This document shows positions 9,295 to 16,774 of a stretch of 64,000 nt of DNA, in pieces. The notes under the pieces are model-generated. The model was not told where the DNA came from, did no database searches, and saw only the letters and a program-made list of their open reading frames with translations. The translations under genes were made by a program, and so were the position numbers. This stretch comes from Mesorhizobium sp. ORS 3324 (GTDB lineage Bacteria; Pseudomonadota; Alphaproteobacteria; Rhizobiales; Rhizobiaceae). Location: NCBI GenBank assembly GCA_000824825.2, contig LM655203.1, positions 62,001 through 126,000 on the forward strand, in the 5' to 3' direction. Positions within the stretch are counted from its first letter, which is position 1. Every line of letters begins with the position of its first letter.

Positions 9295-9624
9295 TCAGGC
9301 CGCTTTCGAAGCCAGCGCTTCAAGCGCGATGAAGAGCCGCTCGCCTTCGGTCCGGACCGGGATCGTCCTGACCGAGCCTTCGTCGGCGCCGAGCGCCTTG
9401 CCGGTCTCCAGCGAGATCACCCAGTTGTGCAGCGGGCAGGTCACCGCCGCGCCATGGACGATGCCTTGGCTGAGAGGCCCGCCCTTGTGCGGGCAGTGAT
9501 CTTCGATGGCGAAGACCTGGTCGTCCGCGGTGCGGAAGACGGCGATCTTGCCCTGCGGGGTTTCGACACAGCGCGCGCCACGGCGAGGGATGTCGGCGAT
9601 GGTGCCTATTGCTATCCAGGTCAT
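9295..9624 (-). CDS. nirD: Nitrite reductase (NADH) small subunit, Rieske type
   Basis: 109-residue Rieske-fold subunit that partners NirB in reducing nitrite to ammonium. Both cluster motifs are intact: CPHKGG and CPLHNW, so a [2Fe-2S] centre is likely; some NirD homologues have lost these residues. It lies between nirB and nasA on the same strand, separated from nirB by a palindromic repeat of about 175 bp. Confidence 0.94.
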   Translation of the reverse strand: MTWIAIGTIADIPRRGARCVETPQGKIAVFRTADDQVFAIEDHCPHKGGPLSQGIVHGAAVTCPLHNWVISLETGKALGADEGSVRTIPVRTEGERLFIALEALASKAA

Positions 9625-9649
9625 TGGGTCGCCCTTGCTTGATATGAAT

Positions 9650-9825
9650 GCGCCAAGGCACCCCCCTTTGTCCTGCCGGACATCTCCCCCTCAAGGGGGG
9701 AGATTGGCAGCGTCGCCCTTGGCGCTCGTCCTGCAACGTTGAAGATTGGCGAAGGCCGCAATGAAAGCTGATCTCCCCCCTTGAGGGGGAGATGGCCGGC
9801 AGGCCAGAGGGGGGTGCCTGGCGCC
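9650..9825. repeat. Rhizobial palindromic intergenic element between nirB and nirD
   Basis: Two imperfect inverted arms of about 59 bp (9650-9708 and 9767-9824) enclose a loop of about 58 bp. Each arm begins with GCGCCA and contains GGCACCCCCCT, CTGCCGG and the C-rich/G-rich core ATCTCCCCCTCAAGGGGGGA, itself a small palindrome. This is the look of the abundant intergenic mosaic repeats of rhizobia. It sits inside the nitrate operon and would form a stable mRNA stem-loop. Confidence 0.8.
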
Positions 9826-9835
9826 AACCTCTCCA

Positions 9836-12286
9836 TCATTCCGCAGCCTCCGCGAAGCCGACGGTGGCAAGTGGCCGGAACTCGTGCTTGTCCTTGCCGG
9901 AGACGCGTTCCGACCAAGGATCGACCTGCGCGAATTTCTGGCTGAAGACGAAGCGTTCGAAATAGGCGCGGCGCTTCTCGACGTCCTCCAGGATCTGCTT
10001 TTTGATCTCGGCGGTGCCGACGCGCTTGGCCCATTTGTAGATGCGCTCGAGATAGCGGGCCTGCTCGCGATACATCTGGACCAGCGCAACGATCACCTCC
10101 AGCGCCTCGTCCTCGGTCTTCACCAGGCCGAGCACTTCGGTGCCCTTGATGTCGAGGCCGGCAGCGCCCGCGAAGTGGATCTCGTAGCCGGAGTCGACGC
10201 ACACCACGCCGACATCCTTGCAGGTCGCTTCGGCGCAGTTGCGCGGACAGCCCGATACCGCCATCTTCACCTTGGCCGGGGTCCAGGAGCCCCACATGAA
10301 CTTCTCGATGCGGATGCCGAGCCCGGTCGAATCCTGCGTGCCGAAGCGGCACCAGTCCGAGCCGACGCAGGTCTTCACTGTGCGCAGACCCTTGGCATAG
10401 GCATGACCGGAGACGAAGCCTGCCTTGCCGAGATCGGCCCACACCGCCGGCAGATCCTCCTTGCGGATGCCCAGCATGTCGATGCGCTGGCCGCCGGTCA
10501 CCTTCACGGTCGGGATGCGGAACTTGTCGACCACGTCGGCGATGGCGCGCAATTCGCTGGCGCTGGTCACCCCGCCCCACATGCGCGGCACGACCGAATA
10601 GGTGCCGTCCTTCTGTATGTTCGCGTGCACCCGCTCGTTGATGAAGCGGGACTGATAGTCGTCGGCATATTGGTCCGGCCAATCGCAGACGAGATAGTAG
10701 TTGAGCGCCGGCCGGCATTTCGCGCAGCCGCAGGAGGTCTTCCACTCGAGCTCCTGCATGACGGCGGGAATCGTCTTCAGGCCCTTTGCCTTGATCAGGC
10801 GCCGCACGTCATCGTGGCCGAGGCTCGTGCAGCCGCACATGGGCTGCACCGCCGCCGGGTTGTAGGCCTCGCCCAGCGTGAGCTTCAGGAGCTGCTCGAC
10901 CAGACCCGTGCACGATCCGCACGAGGCGGAGGCCTTGGTGTGGGCGCGCACGTCGTCGAGGCCGGTCAGCCCCTTGCTCGTGATCGCGCCGGTGATCTTT
11001 CCCTTGCAGACGCCGTTGCAGCCGCAGATTTCCGCATCATCCGCCAGTGCCGCAACGGCCGCCAAAGGGTCCGAGGAAGCGCCTCCCTGGAACGCCTGGC
11101 CAAAGATCAGCGTGTCGCGCATCTCCGAGATGTCGGTCGCCTTCTTCTTGAGGTCGTTGAACCAGGCGCCATCTGTGGTCTCGCCGAACAGCACCGTGCC
11201 GATGATGCGGTTGTCCTGCAGCACGACGCGTTTGTAGATGCCCGCGGATGCGTCGCGCAGGATGATCTCCTCGCGATCGTCGCCGTCGGCGAAGTCGCCG
11301 AGCGAGTAGAGGTCGATGCCGGTGACCTTGAGCTTGGTCGGCGTTTCGGAGTGGACGAAGCGCTTGTCCTCGCCGTCCGCCAGCCTGGCAGCCGCGACGC
11401 GGGCCATCTCGTAGAGAGGCGCGACCAGCCCGTAGACATGGCCGCCGACCTCGGCGCATTCGCCGAGCGCCATGATCGCCGGATCGGACGTCTGCATGCG
11501 GTGGTCGACGACGATGCCGCGATTGACCTCCAATCCTGCGTCCTTGGCCAAGGCGCTGTTCGGCCGAATGCCGACCGCCATCACGACCAGCGTTGCCGGG
11601 ATGATCGTGCCGTCCATGAGCTCGACGCCTTCGACCTTGCCATTGCCGAAGATGGCCTTGGTGTTGGCCTTGGTCATGACCTTGATGCCGCGCGCCTCGA
11701 CGGCCTTCTGCAAGAGGTAGCCGGCCGCCGGATCGAGCTGGCGCTCCATCAGCGTCGGCATGACGTGGAGCACGGTCACGTCCATGCCGCGCTCCTTGAG
11801 CCCGGCCGCGGCTTCGAGGCCGAGCAGGCCGCCGCCGATGACGATCGCCTTGGCGCGCGACTGCGCGGCAAGCAGCATGGCGTTGACGTCGTCGAGGTCG
11901 CGATAGGTGAGCACGCCCGGCAGGTCCTTGCCCGGCACCGGAATGATGAACGGCACCGAGCCGGTGGCGATGACGAGCCTGTCGTAGCTCTCGGTCACGC
12001 CTTGGTCCGAGGTGACGGTCTTCGCGTCCCTGTCGATGGCGACGATCCTGTGGCCCTTGTAGAGGGTGATGCCGTGCTTGATGTACCAGCCGTCGCCATG
12101 GATGACGATTTCCTCGAATTCCTTCTCGCCCGAAAGCACCGGCGACAGCATGATGCGGTCGTAGTTCACGCGCGGCTCGGCGTTGAAGATAGTGACGCTG
12201 TAGCGGTCGGGTGCTGCTTCCAGCAGGTGCTCGAGCATCCTGCCGGGCGCCATGCCGTTGCCGATGATGACGAGTTTTTCGCTCAT
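9836..12286 (-). CDS. nirB: Nitrite reductase (NADH) large subunit
   Basis: 816-residue cytoplasmic siroheme enzyme that reduces nitrite to ammonium with NADH. An N-terminal FAD/NAD(P) disulphide-reductase-type domain spans about 3-290. Two BFD-like [2Fe-2S] regions follow at about 420-540, with CGCNGVCKG and CGSC and then CGCTS and CGCAKC. The C-terminal half is a sulphite/nitrite reductase unit; its siroheme-[4Fe-4S] cysteines are in CVGSDWCRFG and CPRNCAEA. Full length. The next gene upstream, the porter, ends 17 bases before the start. Confidence 0.96.
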   Translation of the reverse strand: MSEKLVIIGNGMAPGRMLEHLLEAAPDRYSVTIFNAEPRVNYDRIMLSPVLSGEKEFEEIVIHGDGWYIKHGITLYKGHRIVAIDRDAKTVTSDQGVTESYDRLVIATGSVPFIIPVPGKDLPGVLTYRDLDDVNAMLLAAQSRAKAIVIGGGLLGLEAAAGLKERGMDVTVLHVMPTLMERQLDPAAGYLLQKAVEARGIKVMTKANTKAIFGNGKVEGVELMDGTIIPATLVVMAVGIRPNSALAKDAGLEVNRGIVVDHRMQTSDPAIMALGECAEVGGHVYGLVAPLYEMARVAAARLADGEDKRFVHSETPTKLKVTGIDLYSLGDFADGDDREEIILRDASAGIYKRVVLQDNRIIGTVLFGETTDGAWFNDLKKKATDISEMRDTLIFGQAFQGGASSDPLAAVAALADDAEICGCNGVCKGKITGAITSKGLTGLDDVRAHTKASASCGSCTGLVEQLLKLTLGEAYNPAAVQPMCGCTSLGHDDVRRLIKAKGLKTIPAVMQELEWKTSCGCAKCRPALNYYLVCDWPDQYADDYQSRFINERVHANIQKDGTYSVVPRMWGGVTSASELRAIADVVDKFRIPTVKVTGGQRIDMLGIRKEDLPAVWADLGKAGFVSGHAYAKGLRTVKTCVGSDWCRFGTQDSTGLGIRIEKFMWGSWTPAKVKMAVSGCPRNCAEATCKDVGVVCVDSGYEIHFAGAAGLDIKGTEVLGLVKTEDEALEVIVALVQMYREQARYLERIYKWAKRVGTAEIKKQILEDVEKRRAYFERFVFSQKFAQVDPWSERVSGKDKHEFRPLATVGFAEAAE

Positions 12287-12303
12287 GTCCGGTCAGCTCC
12301 GAT

Positions 12304-13605
12304 CTATTCGGCGGCGTAGGAAAGGGGCGCGGGCTTGACGGCGGCCGCGCGCTCCATCCGGCGGATGGTGACGTGCATCCAGACGAGGCACGAGACGACG
12401 ATCAGGAAGAGCAGCATGAAGCAGCTCGACCAGACGCCGGTGAGGTCGTTCAACGCGCCGAAGGCGATCGGCAGGATGAAGCCGCCGAGGCCGCCGATCA
12501 TGCCCACCACGCCGCCGACAGCGCCGACGCTCTGCGGGTAGTAGACGGGGATGTGCTTGTAGACGGCAGCCTTGCCGAGGCTCATGAAGAAGCCGAGCAC
12601 GAAGGCGACGCCGATGAAGGCGAGCGGGCCGATCTCGAAGTGGAAGGGGATCGGCCCGCTGATGCCGCGCACGACGTAATCTGCCGAGGGGAGAGACAGA
12701 ACGAGGGTCGCGACGGCACAAACGCTGAAGGTCCAGTAGAGCACGGTGCGGGCGCCGATGCGGTCGGAAAGCACGCCGCCATAGGCGCGGAAGATGCTGG
12801 CCGGAATTGAATAGGCGGCGCCGATCATGCCGGCGGTGGCGATGCCGAAGCCATAAACGCCGATGAGGTAGCGCGGCAGCCAGAGCGACAGCGCCACGAA
12901 CGCGCCGAAGGAGAAGAAGTAGTAGAAGGCAAAGCGCCAGACCTGCAGGTTCTTCAGCGGCGCGAATTCCTGCCAGAAGCTTCTCGCCGGTGCTGCCTTG
13001 CCGGCGCGGCGCTCACGGATGACCGGATCGTCGTCGGTCGTGAGCCAGAACACGGCCGCCATGACTACCAGCGCCGCCGCCCAGATCAGCGCTACCGACT
13101 GCCAGCCCCAGGAGAGCAGCACGAACGGCGCCAGGAATTTGGTGACTGCGGCGCCGACATTGCCGACGCCAAAGATGCCGAGAGCCGTTCCCTGCCTGCC
13201 GGCGGGAAAGAAGCGCGAGACATAGGCGACGCCGACGGCGAAGGAGCCGCCCGCGAGCCCGACGCCAAGCGCGGCAAGCAGCATCTGCTCGTAACTATGC
13301 GCAAAGGCGAGCAGGAAGGTCGCGACCGCCGCGGCGAGCATGGTCATTGTGTAAACCAGGCGGCCGCTATAGCGGTCTGTCCAGACGCCGAGCACGATGC
13401 GCACGAGCGAGCCGGTCAGAATCGGCGTGCCGACGAGCAGGCCGAACTCGGTCTCGTTCAGGCCGAGCTCCTGCTTTATGCGCACGCCGATGATGGAAAA
13501 GATCGTCCACACCGCAAAGCACACGGTGAAGGCGATGGTGGACATGACGAGCGCCTGCCGGGAGCTGCTGTCCTGGCTTTGCGCGGCTGGGAGGTTAGCG
13601 GTCAT
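12304..13605 (-). CDS. narK: Nitrate/nitrite MFS transporter (NNP family)
   Basis: 433-residue inner-membrane transporter with about 12 hydrophobic helices. Glycine-rich nitrate-signature segments are visible as GVGNVGAAVTKF in helix 5 and GMIGGLGGFILP in helix 11, which mark the nitrate/nitrite porter family. It lies directly upstream of nirB in the nitrate operon, so it most likely imports nitrate for assimilation; the alternative name in assimilatory operons is nasA/nrtP, and the NarK symbol denotes the family only. Confidence 0.9.
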   Translation of the reverse strand: MTANLPAAQSQDSSSRQALVMSTIAFTVCFAVWTIFSIIGVRIKQELGLNETEFGLLVGTPILTGSLVRIVLGVWTDRYSGRLVYTMTMLAAAVATFLLAFAHSYEQMLLAALGVGLAGGSFAVGVAYVSRFFPAGRQGTALGIFGVGNVGAAVTKFLAPFVLLSWGWQSVALIWAAALVVMAAVFWLTTDDDPVIRERRAGKAAPARSFWQEFAPLKNLQVWRFAFYYFFSFGAFVALSLWLPRYLIGVYGFGIATAGMIGAAYSIPASIFRAYGGVLSDRIGARTVLYWTFSVCAVATLVLSLPSADYVVRGISGPIPFHFEIGPLAFIGVAFVLGFFMSLGKAAVYKHIPVYYPQSVGAVGGVVGMIGGLGGFILPIAFGALNDLTGVWSSCFMLLFLIVVSCLVWMHVTIRRMERAAAVKPAPLSYAAE

Positions 13606-13669
13606 GGTCGGCTCCGGTTTGCGGCGTGGGAGGCGCCGTGTGTTGTGTTGATCAAAGGCGCGGTATTGG

Positions 13670-13849
13670 TCAGCGCGGCGAGACCGGGAGTTGCGCGGTC
13701 ATTTGCGGACCCTTGCCCTCGGTTTCGTGATTGGCTGGGAACAGCAGGAGCGCTGCGATGAACAGCGCCGCCGTCAGCGCGCTGCTCGCCAGGAAATCGC
13801 GGCGGGTGAAGTCTTTCAGTGAAGCGCCAGTTCCGATCCGTTTCGTCAT
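13670..13849 (-). CDS. Small protein with twin-arginine-like leader, first frame of the nitrate operon
   Basis: A 59-codon frame with ATG start and TGA stop. Residues 14-20 read FTRRDFL, resembling a Tat signal motif, followed by an alanine/leucine-rich hydrophobic stretch (about 21-38) and a short polar tail of about 20 residues. GGAG lies about 7 bases before the ATG. It sits between the leader terminator and the porter gene, 64 bases from the latter. It could be a tiny membrane-anchored protein, a leader peptide, or the relic of a Tat-exported nitrate-binding protein (NrtA type) whose body was lost. No homologue is recognised with certainty. Confidence 0.5.
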   Translation of the reverse strand: MTKRIGTGASLKDFTRRDFLASSALTAALFIAALLLFPANHETEGKGPQMTAQLPVSPR

Positions 13850-13863
13850 CGTCGTCTCCGGTT

Positions 13864-13884
13864 GGCGCCGCCCGGAGCGGCGCC
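13864..13884 (-). other. GC-rich hairpin just before the small-protein ribosome site
   Basis: On the minus strand GGCGCCGC and GCGGCGCC pair over 8 bp around a 5-base loop, ending about 14 bases before the start codon of the small Tat-like frame. It may tune translation or protect the 5' end after antitermination; no direct evidence. Confidence 0.45.
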
Positions 13885-13906
13885 GTCGATCGCGTGTTCG
13901 AAAAAC

Positions 13907-13976
13907 AAAAAAGCTGCCGTCCAGGCCTCTCGCGTCCGTACATCCGGGATCGCGTGGTGACCTGAGCGGCAGCTTT
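13907..13976 (-). terminator. Intrinsic terminator in the nitrate operon leader
   Basis: Reading the minus strand, AAGCTGCCG (13967-13975) pairs perfectly with CGGCAGCTT (13911-13919), with inner CAGG/CCTG pairing. A run of six T, one G and five more T follows. The 5' arm overlaps the second hexaloop hairpin of the ANTAR-type leader, so the terminator and the antiterminator are mutually exclusive. Confidence 0.85.
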
Positions 13977-14002
13977 GCCTGTGGCGCCCGCCATTGGACG
14001 CC
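13968..14002 (-). promoter_or_regulatory. ANTAR-type dual hexaloop antiterminator RNA (NasT target)
   Basis: Two adjacent hairpins on the minus-strand transcript carry six-base loops with A at position 1 and G at position 4, the hallmark of ANTAR protein targets. The first (13983-14002) has a 7-bp stem GGCGUCC/GGGCGCC with one G-U pair and loop AAUGGC. The second (13968-13979) has a short GGC/GCC stem and loop AAAGCU. Only about three bases separate them. The second overlaps the terminator arm. The ANTAR regulator NasT is encoded about 1.4 kb upstream, so NasT binding should allow read-through into the nitrate genes when NasS releases it. Confidence 0.82.
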
Positions 14003-14038
14003 TGTTCTATTGCCCGCGAGGGGCTCGACTATCTCAAA

Positions 14039-14053
14039 GCACGAAGCGTGCCA
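14039..14053 (-). promoter_or_regulatory. Sigma-54 promoter of the nitrate assimilation operon
   Basis: The minus strand reads TGGCACGCTTCGTGCT, a match to the sigma-54 consensus TGGCACG-N4-TTGCW with one mismatch and correct GG-N10-GC spacing. The expected transcription start is near 14027, about 25 bases before the first antiterminator hairpin. This implies nitrogen control through NtrC in addition to nitrate control by NasT. Confidence 0.8.
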
Positions 14054-14172
14054 GTTTTGGCCTGAAGACGAATTTCAAGGAAAATCAAACGGATAAGCGC
14101 GCCAGGGGTCGACCCGGCCGAACGAGAGCGCGGTCAAACATTGATCAACGGGACGGGCAGGTCGCATAAATT

Positions 14173-14196
14173 TTGTGCAATGCACAAGAATGGCGC
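14173..14196. promoter_or_regulatory. Candidate NtrC enhancer and overlapping palindrome
   Basis: GCACAAGAATGGCGC at 14182-14196 fits the NtrC-type GCACY-N5-GGTGC site with two mismatches. It lies about 130 bp upstream of the sigma-54 promoter, a usual enhancer distance. It overlaps a perfect palindrome, TTGTGCA-A-TGCACAA (14173-14187). The assignment to NtrC is tentative. Confidence 0.4.
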
Positions 14197-14204
14197 GCAA
14201 ATGT

Positions 14205-15434
14205 TCAGTCGCGCTTCTGGCCTGCGATGTAGCTGTCAATCCGGTCTGGATCGAAGATCTGGCCGTCGAAAAATCCATCCGGGCCGAGCACAAGGCTTGC
14301 CCCAGCCGAGCCGACCGGCGTCGCGACCTTCAGCGCGCCTTCGACCTTGGCATTGGCGCCGGGCAGGGCCACGCCGAGCGGCTTCAGCGCCGAGCGGTAG
14401 AGGTCAGGCCGATAGCAGTCGCGGGCGATGGCCAGGTTTTGCGGCGTGTGCGGCAATTGTCCCCAGCGCACCATCTGCGTGTAGAACCAGAGCGCGTGGC
14501 TCTTCCAGGGAAAGTTCGCTGCCTTGTCGAAGGGCAGGAAGAAATCCTCGACGCGCCGCTCCGCGCTCCCGCCGAGTTGAAGGCGTCCGGTGAGTGCCGG
14601 CATCTGGATCGACTCCGACTGGCCGAGGAAAGCGGACCTCGCCATCAGCGTGGCCAGTTCGCCTCGGTTCACCGGATCCTGGCACCAGCGGGCGGAATGA
14701 TGCAGCGCCCTCAGCAGCGCCGCCAGCGTGTCCGGGTTCTCCTCCGCCCAGCTTCTACGCGCACCGATCACCTTTTCCGGGCTGTTGCGCCACAGCAGCG
14801 CCTTGACGGTGACGATGCGGCCGGTGCCGGCTGCGACGGCGGCGCTGTTCCAGGGCTCGCCAACGCAATAGCCGTCGATGCGGCCGGCGGAGAGCGCATC
14901 GGCCATGAAGGGCGGCGGCACGATGACGATCTCGATATCGCGATCGGGATCGATGCCGCAGGCGGCGAGCCAATAGCGCAGCTCGTAATTATGGCCCGAA
15001 TGCGGATGCACGACTGCAAAGCGCAGCGGCTCGCGGGGGCCGGCAACTGCCCGCTCGCGGATCAGCGCGCCGAGTGCCGCCCCGGCACGCGCCGGGTCGA
15101 GGTCGGGCGCGGCGCCATGCGCCGCCATGCCCTCCCACACCGTGTTGGACACGGTGATGCAGTTGCCGCCGAGCCCGAGCGAGAAGGGGACTATGGTCTC
15201 GGAGGCAAGCGGCGTGAGGCCGAGGCTGCAGGCGAGCGGCATCGGCCCAAGCATATGGGCGACATCGAAATGGCCGATGGCGATGCGGTCGCGGATGTTG
15301 GCCCAGGAAGTCTCGCGATTGAGCTTGAGCTCGATGCCCTCGCGCGTGGCAAAGCCCATCTCGCCCGCCGCGACCAAGACGGCGCTGTCGAAGAGCGGCA
15401 TGAAGCCGGCGGTGATCTGGTGCGTCGTATTCAT
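14205..15434 (-). CDS. nasS: Nitrate sensor NasS, cytoplasmic NrtA-like protein
   Basis: 409-residue protein of the nitrate/sulphonate-binding (NrtA/NMT1) fold, but without a signal peptide: it begins NTTHQITAGFMPLFD and enters the domain at once. This is the mark of NasS, which holds NasT inactive in the cytoplasm when nitrate is absent and releases it when nitrate binds. Its start overlaps the nasT stop by ATGA (15431-15434), so both proteins should be made in a fixed ratio. It lies upstream of the leader RNA that NasT is expected to bind. Confidence 0.88.
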   Translation of the reverse strand: MNTTHQITAGFMPLFDSAVLVAAGEMGFATREGIELKLNRETSWANIRDRIAIGHFDVAHMLGPMPLACSLGLTPLASETIVPFSLGLGGNCITVSNTVWEGMAAHGAAPDLDPARAGAALGALIRERAVAGPREPLRFAVVHPHSGHNYELRYWLAACGIDPDRDIEIVIVPPPFMADALSAGRIDGYCVGEPWNSAAVAAGTGRIVTVKALLWRNSPEKVIGARRSWAEENPDTLAALLRALHHSARWCQDPVNRGELATLMARSAFLGQSESIQMPALTGRLQLGGSAERRVEDFFLPFDKAANFPWKSHALWFYTQMVRWGQLPHTPQNLAIARDCYRPDLYRSALKPLGVALPGANAKVEGALKVATPVGSAGASLVLGPDGFFDGQIFDPDRIDSYIAGQKRD

Positions 15435-16033
15435 TCGCCCTCCAGCGGGCCCAGCAGCCCTGCCGCCGTCACCAGGCTCTGGGCGATCTCGGCGATCTTG
15501 CGGTTCTGGTTCATGGCGGTCTTGCGCAGAAGCGCGTAGGCGGCCTCCTCGGTCAAGCCGCGCGACTTCATCAATATGCCCTTGGCCCGGTCGACAACCT
15601 TGCGGTTCTCCAGCTCGCTGCGCGCTTCTTCCAATTCGCGCGCCATGCGCGAGAAGGCGTTGAAGCGGCTGATCGCCATGTCGAGGATCGGCTTGATCCG
15701 CTCCTTCTTCAGCCCGTCGATCACATAGGCGGACACGCCGGCATCGACCGCCGCCTCGATCGAGGCCCTGTCGGAGCGGTCGACGAACATGGCTATCGGC
15801 CGCTTCACCGCGCGCGAAAGCTGGAACATGTTCTCCAGCATGTCGCGGTTGGGATTTTCGAGATCGATGACGATGACATCGGGCTCGAGCTCGGCGATGC
15901 GCTTGGCGATGCCTGCCACGTCATGGACCACGGTAACATGCTGATGGCCGGCATCCCGCAATCCGGCCTCGATGATCGAGGCGCGAATGCGGTTCTCGTC
16001 GATAACAAGGATAGTCAACGAACCGGCCAGCAT
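15431..16033 (-). CDS. nasT: ANTAR-domain antiterminator NasT
   Basis: 200-residue response-regulator-like RNA-binding protein. A receiver domain spans about 7-125 and keeps the usual aspartate in VIDLENP and a lysine near the end (DGLKKERI). A coiled segment follows, and the ANTAR domain occupies about 140-195, with DRAKGILM and the later conserved helix. It should bind the dual hexaloop RNA at 13968-14002 and prevent termination. In the promoter region TTGCAC and ACAATA are 17 bases apart on the minus strand and would start transcription almost at the ATG, so a leaderless message is possible. Confidence 0.9.
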   Translation of the reverse strand: MLAGSLTILVIDENRIRASIIEAGLRDAGHQHVTVVHDVAGIAKRIAELEPDVIVIDLENPNRDMLENMFQLSRAVKRPIAMFVDRSDRASIEAAVDAGVSAYVIDGLKKERIKPILDMAISRFNAFSRMARELEEARSELENRKVVDRAKGILMKSRGLTEEAAYALLRKTAMNQNRKIAEIAQSLVTAAGLLGPLEGE

Positions 16034-16311
16034 GCCTCTATTGTGCAGGCGGCCCGGAATTGTGCAATGCGGTAGTTGGCCGACAGCGAACTTTGCGGCC
16101 CGCTGTGGATCCTGGCGTATCCCATGTCGAGCCGCCGGATTTTCGAAGACAGGTCCTTCGCTGGCTCAGAACAGTCAAAAAAGTATCGGTCGGCGCGGCG
16201 TGGCGAGGTGGCGGGCGTCCTTGGCCGACTTTAACGTGACCCTAGATGAGCCGGAATAAACGGCCTTGGTTCGAAGGCTGAAAGCATCCCGACAGCCTCC
16301 GGGAGGAAGCA
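16034..16311. other. Divergent spacer between nasT and the AraC relic
   Basis: 278 bases. Near nasT, two TGCACAAT units occur on the minus strand 21 bases apart. The right part has no conserved upstream half of an AraC gene in an obvious frame, although the gene fragment at 16312 implies one was once here. Nothing else is seen. Confidence 0.45.
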
Positions 16312-16551
16312 ATGGGACTCGATCTGAAAGTCGCCGAGCTCGGGGCCATTCCCTTGCTGCTCGACCGCATCTATCTGGCCTGCCAGATGCCGATGAGCGA
16401 CGAGCCGGCGCAGGTATTGGATACCTGCTTGGTGATCGGCCTCAACAATCTGTCGAATTTCAACCGCCGGTTCCTGGCTGGGAAGAGCATGCCGCCTTCG
16501 CAGTTCGGACGAACGGCTGCGGACAATTTCGCGGCCGCGCGCGCCGCATAG
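16312..16551 (+). pseudogene. Truncated AraC-family regulator (C-terminal helix-turn-helix only)
   Basis: A 79-codon frame whose residues 19-65 match the end of AraC-type DNA-binding domains: RIYLACQMPMSDEPAQV followed by GLNNLSNFNRRF and MPPSQF. The N-terminal ligand domain and the first helix-turn-helix are missing, and DTCLVIG replaces the usual D-I-C-x-x-x-GF start of the second helix-turn-helix. A good ribosome site (GGGAGGAAGC) precedes the ATG, so the fragment may still be translated. It lies upstream of a sugar ABC operon, where a complete AraC activator would be expected. Confidence 0.7.
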
Positions 16552-16774
16552 AAAGGAGTTTGGGAGGAGAAACAAGCCTTAAGTAAGAACAAGGACGAAA
16601 CGATGGGTCGCGCAAGCGAACCAGCGATGGAAGAGTATTTCCTCGTGTCGTGGCGGCGGGAGGAAGCCGTTAGGCCGCTGCACGAGTTAACTAGACTACC
16701 GGTCGGGTGGCGCAAGCATCCGCAACCTGATGTCGAGGTCTATTACATCAAACAACGGGAGTGGAGAAGACCTT

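Noticed and set aside
9650..9825. Considered as an insertion sequence or MITE with terminal repeats
   Set aside because: No target-site duplication or transposase was recognised; the arms fit a palindromic intergenic repeat better.
9884..12319. An 811-codon plus-strand open frame opposite nirB
   Set aside because: Antisense to an intact, motif-rich nirB. Long antisense frames are expected at this GC content and its product has no family features.
14175..15539. A 454-codon plus-strand open frame opposite nasS
   Set aside because: nasS on the minus strand has full NrtA-type sequence and is coupled to nasT; the plus frame has no recognisable domain.
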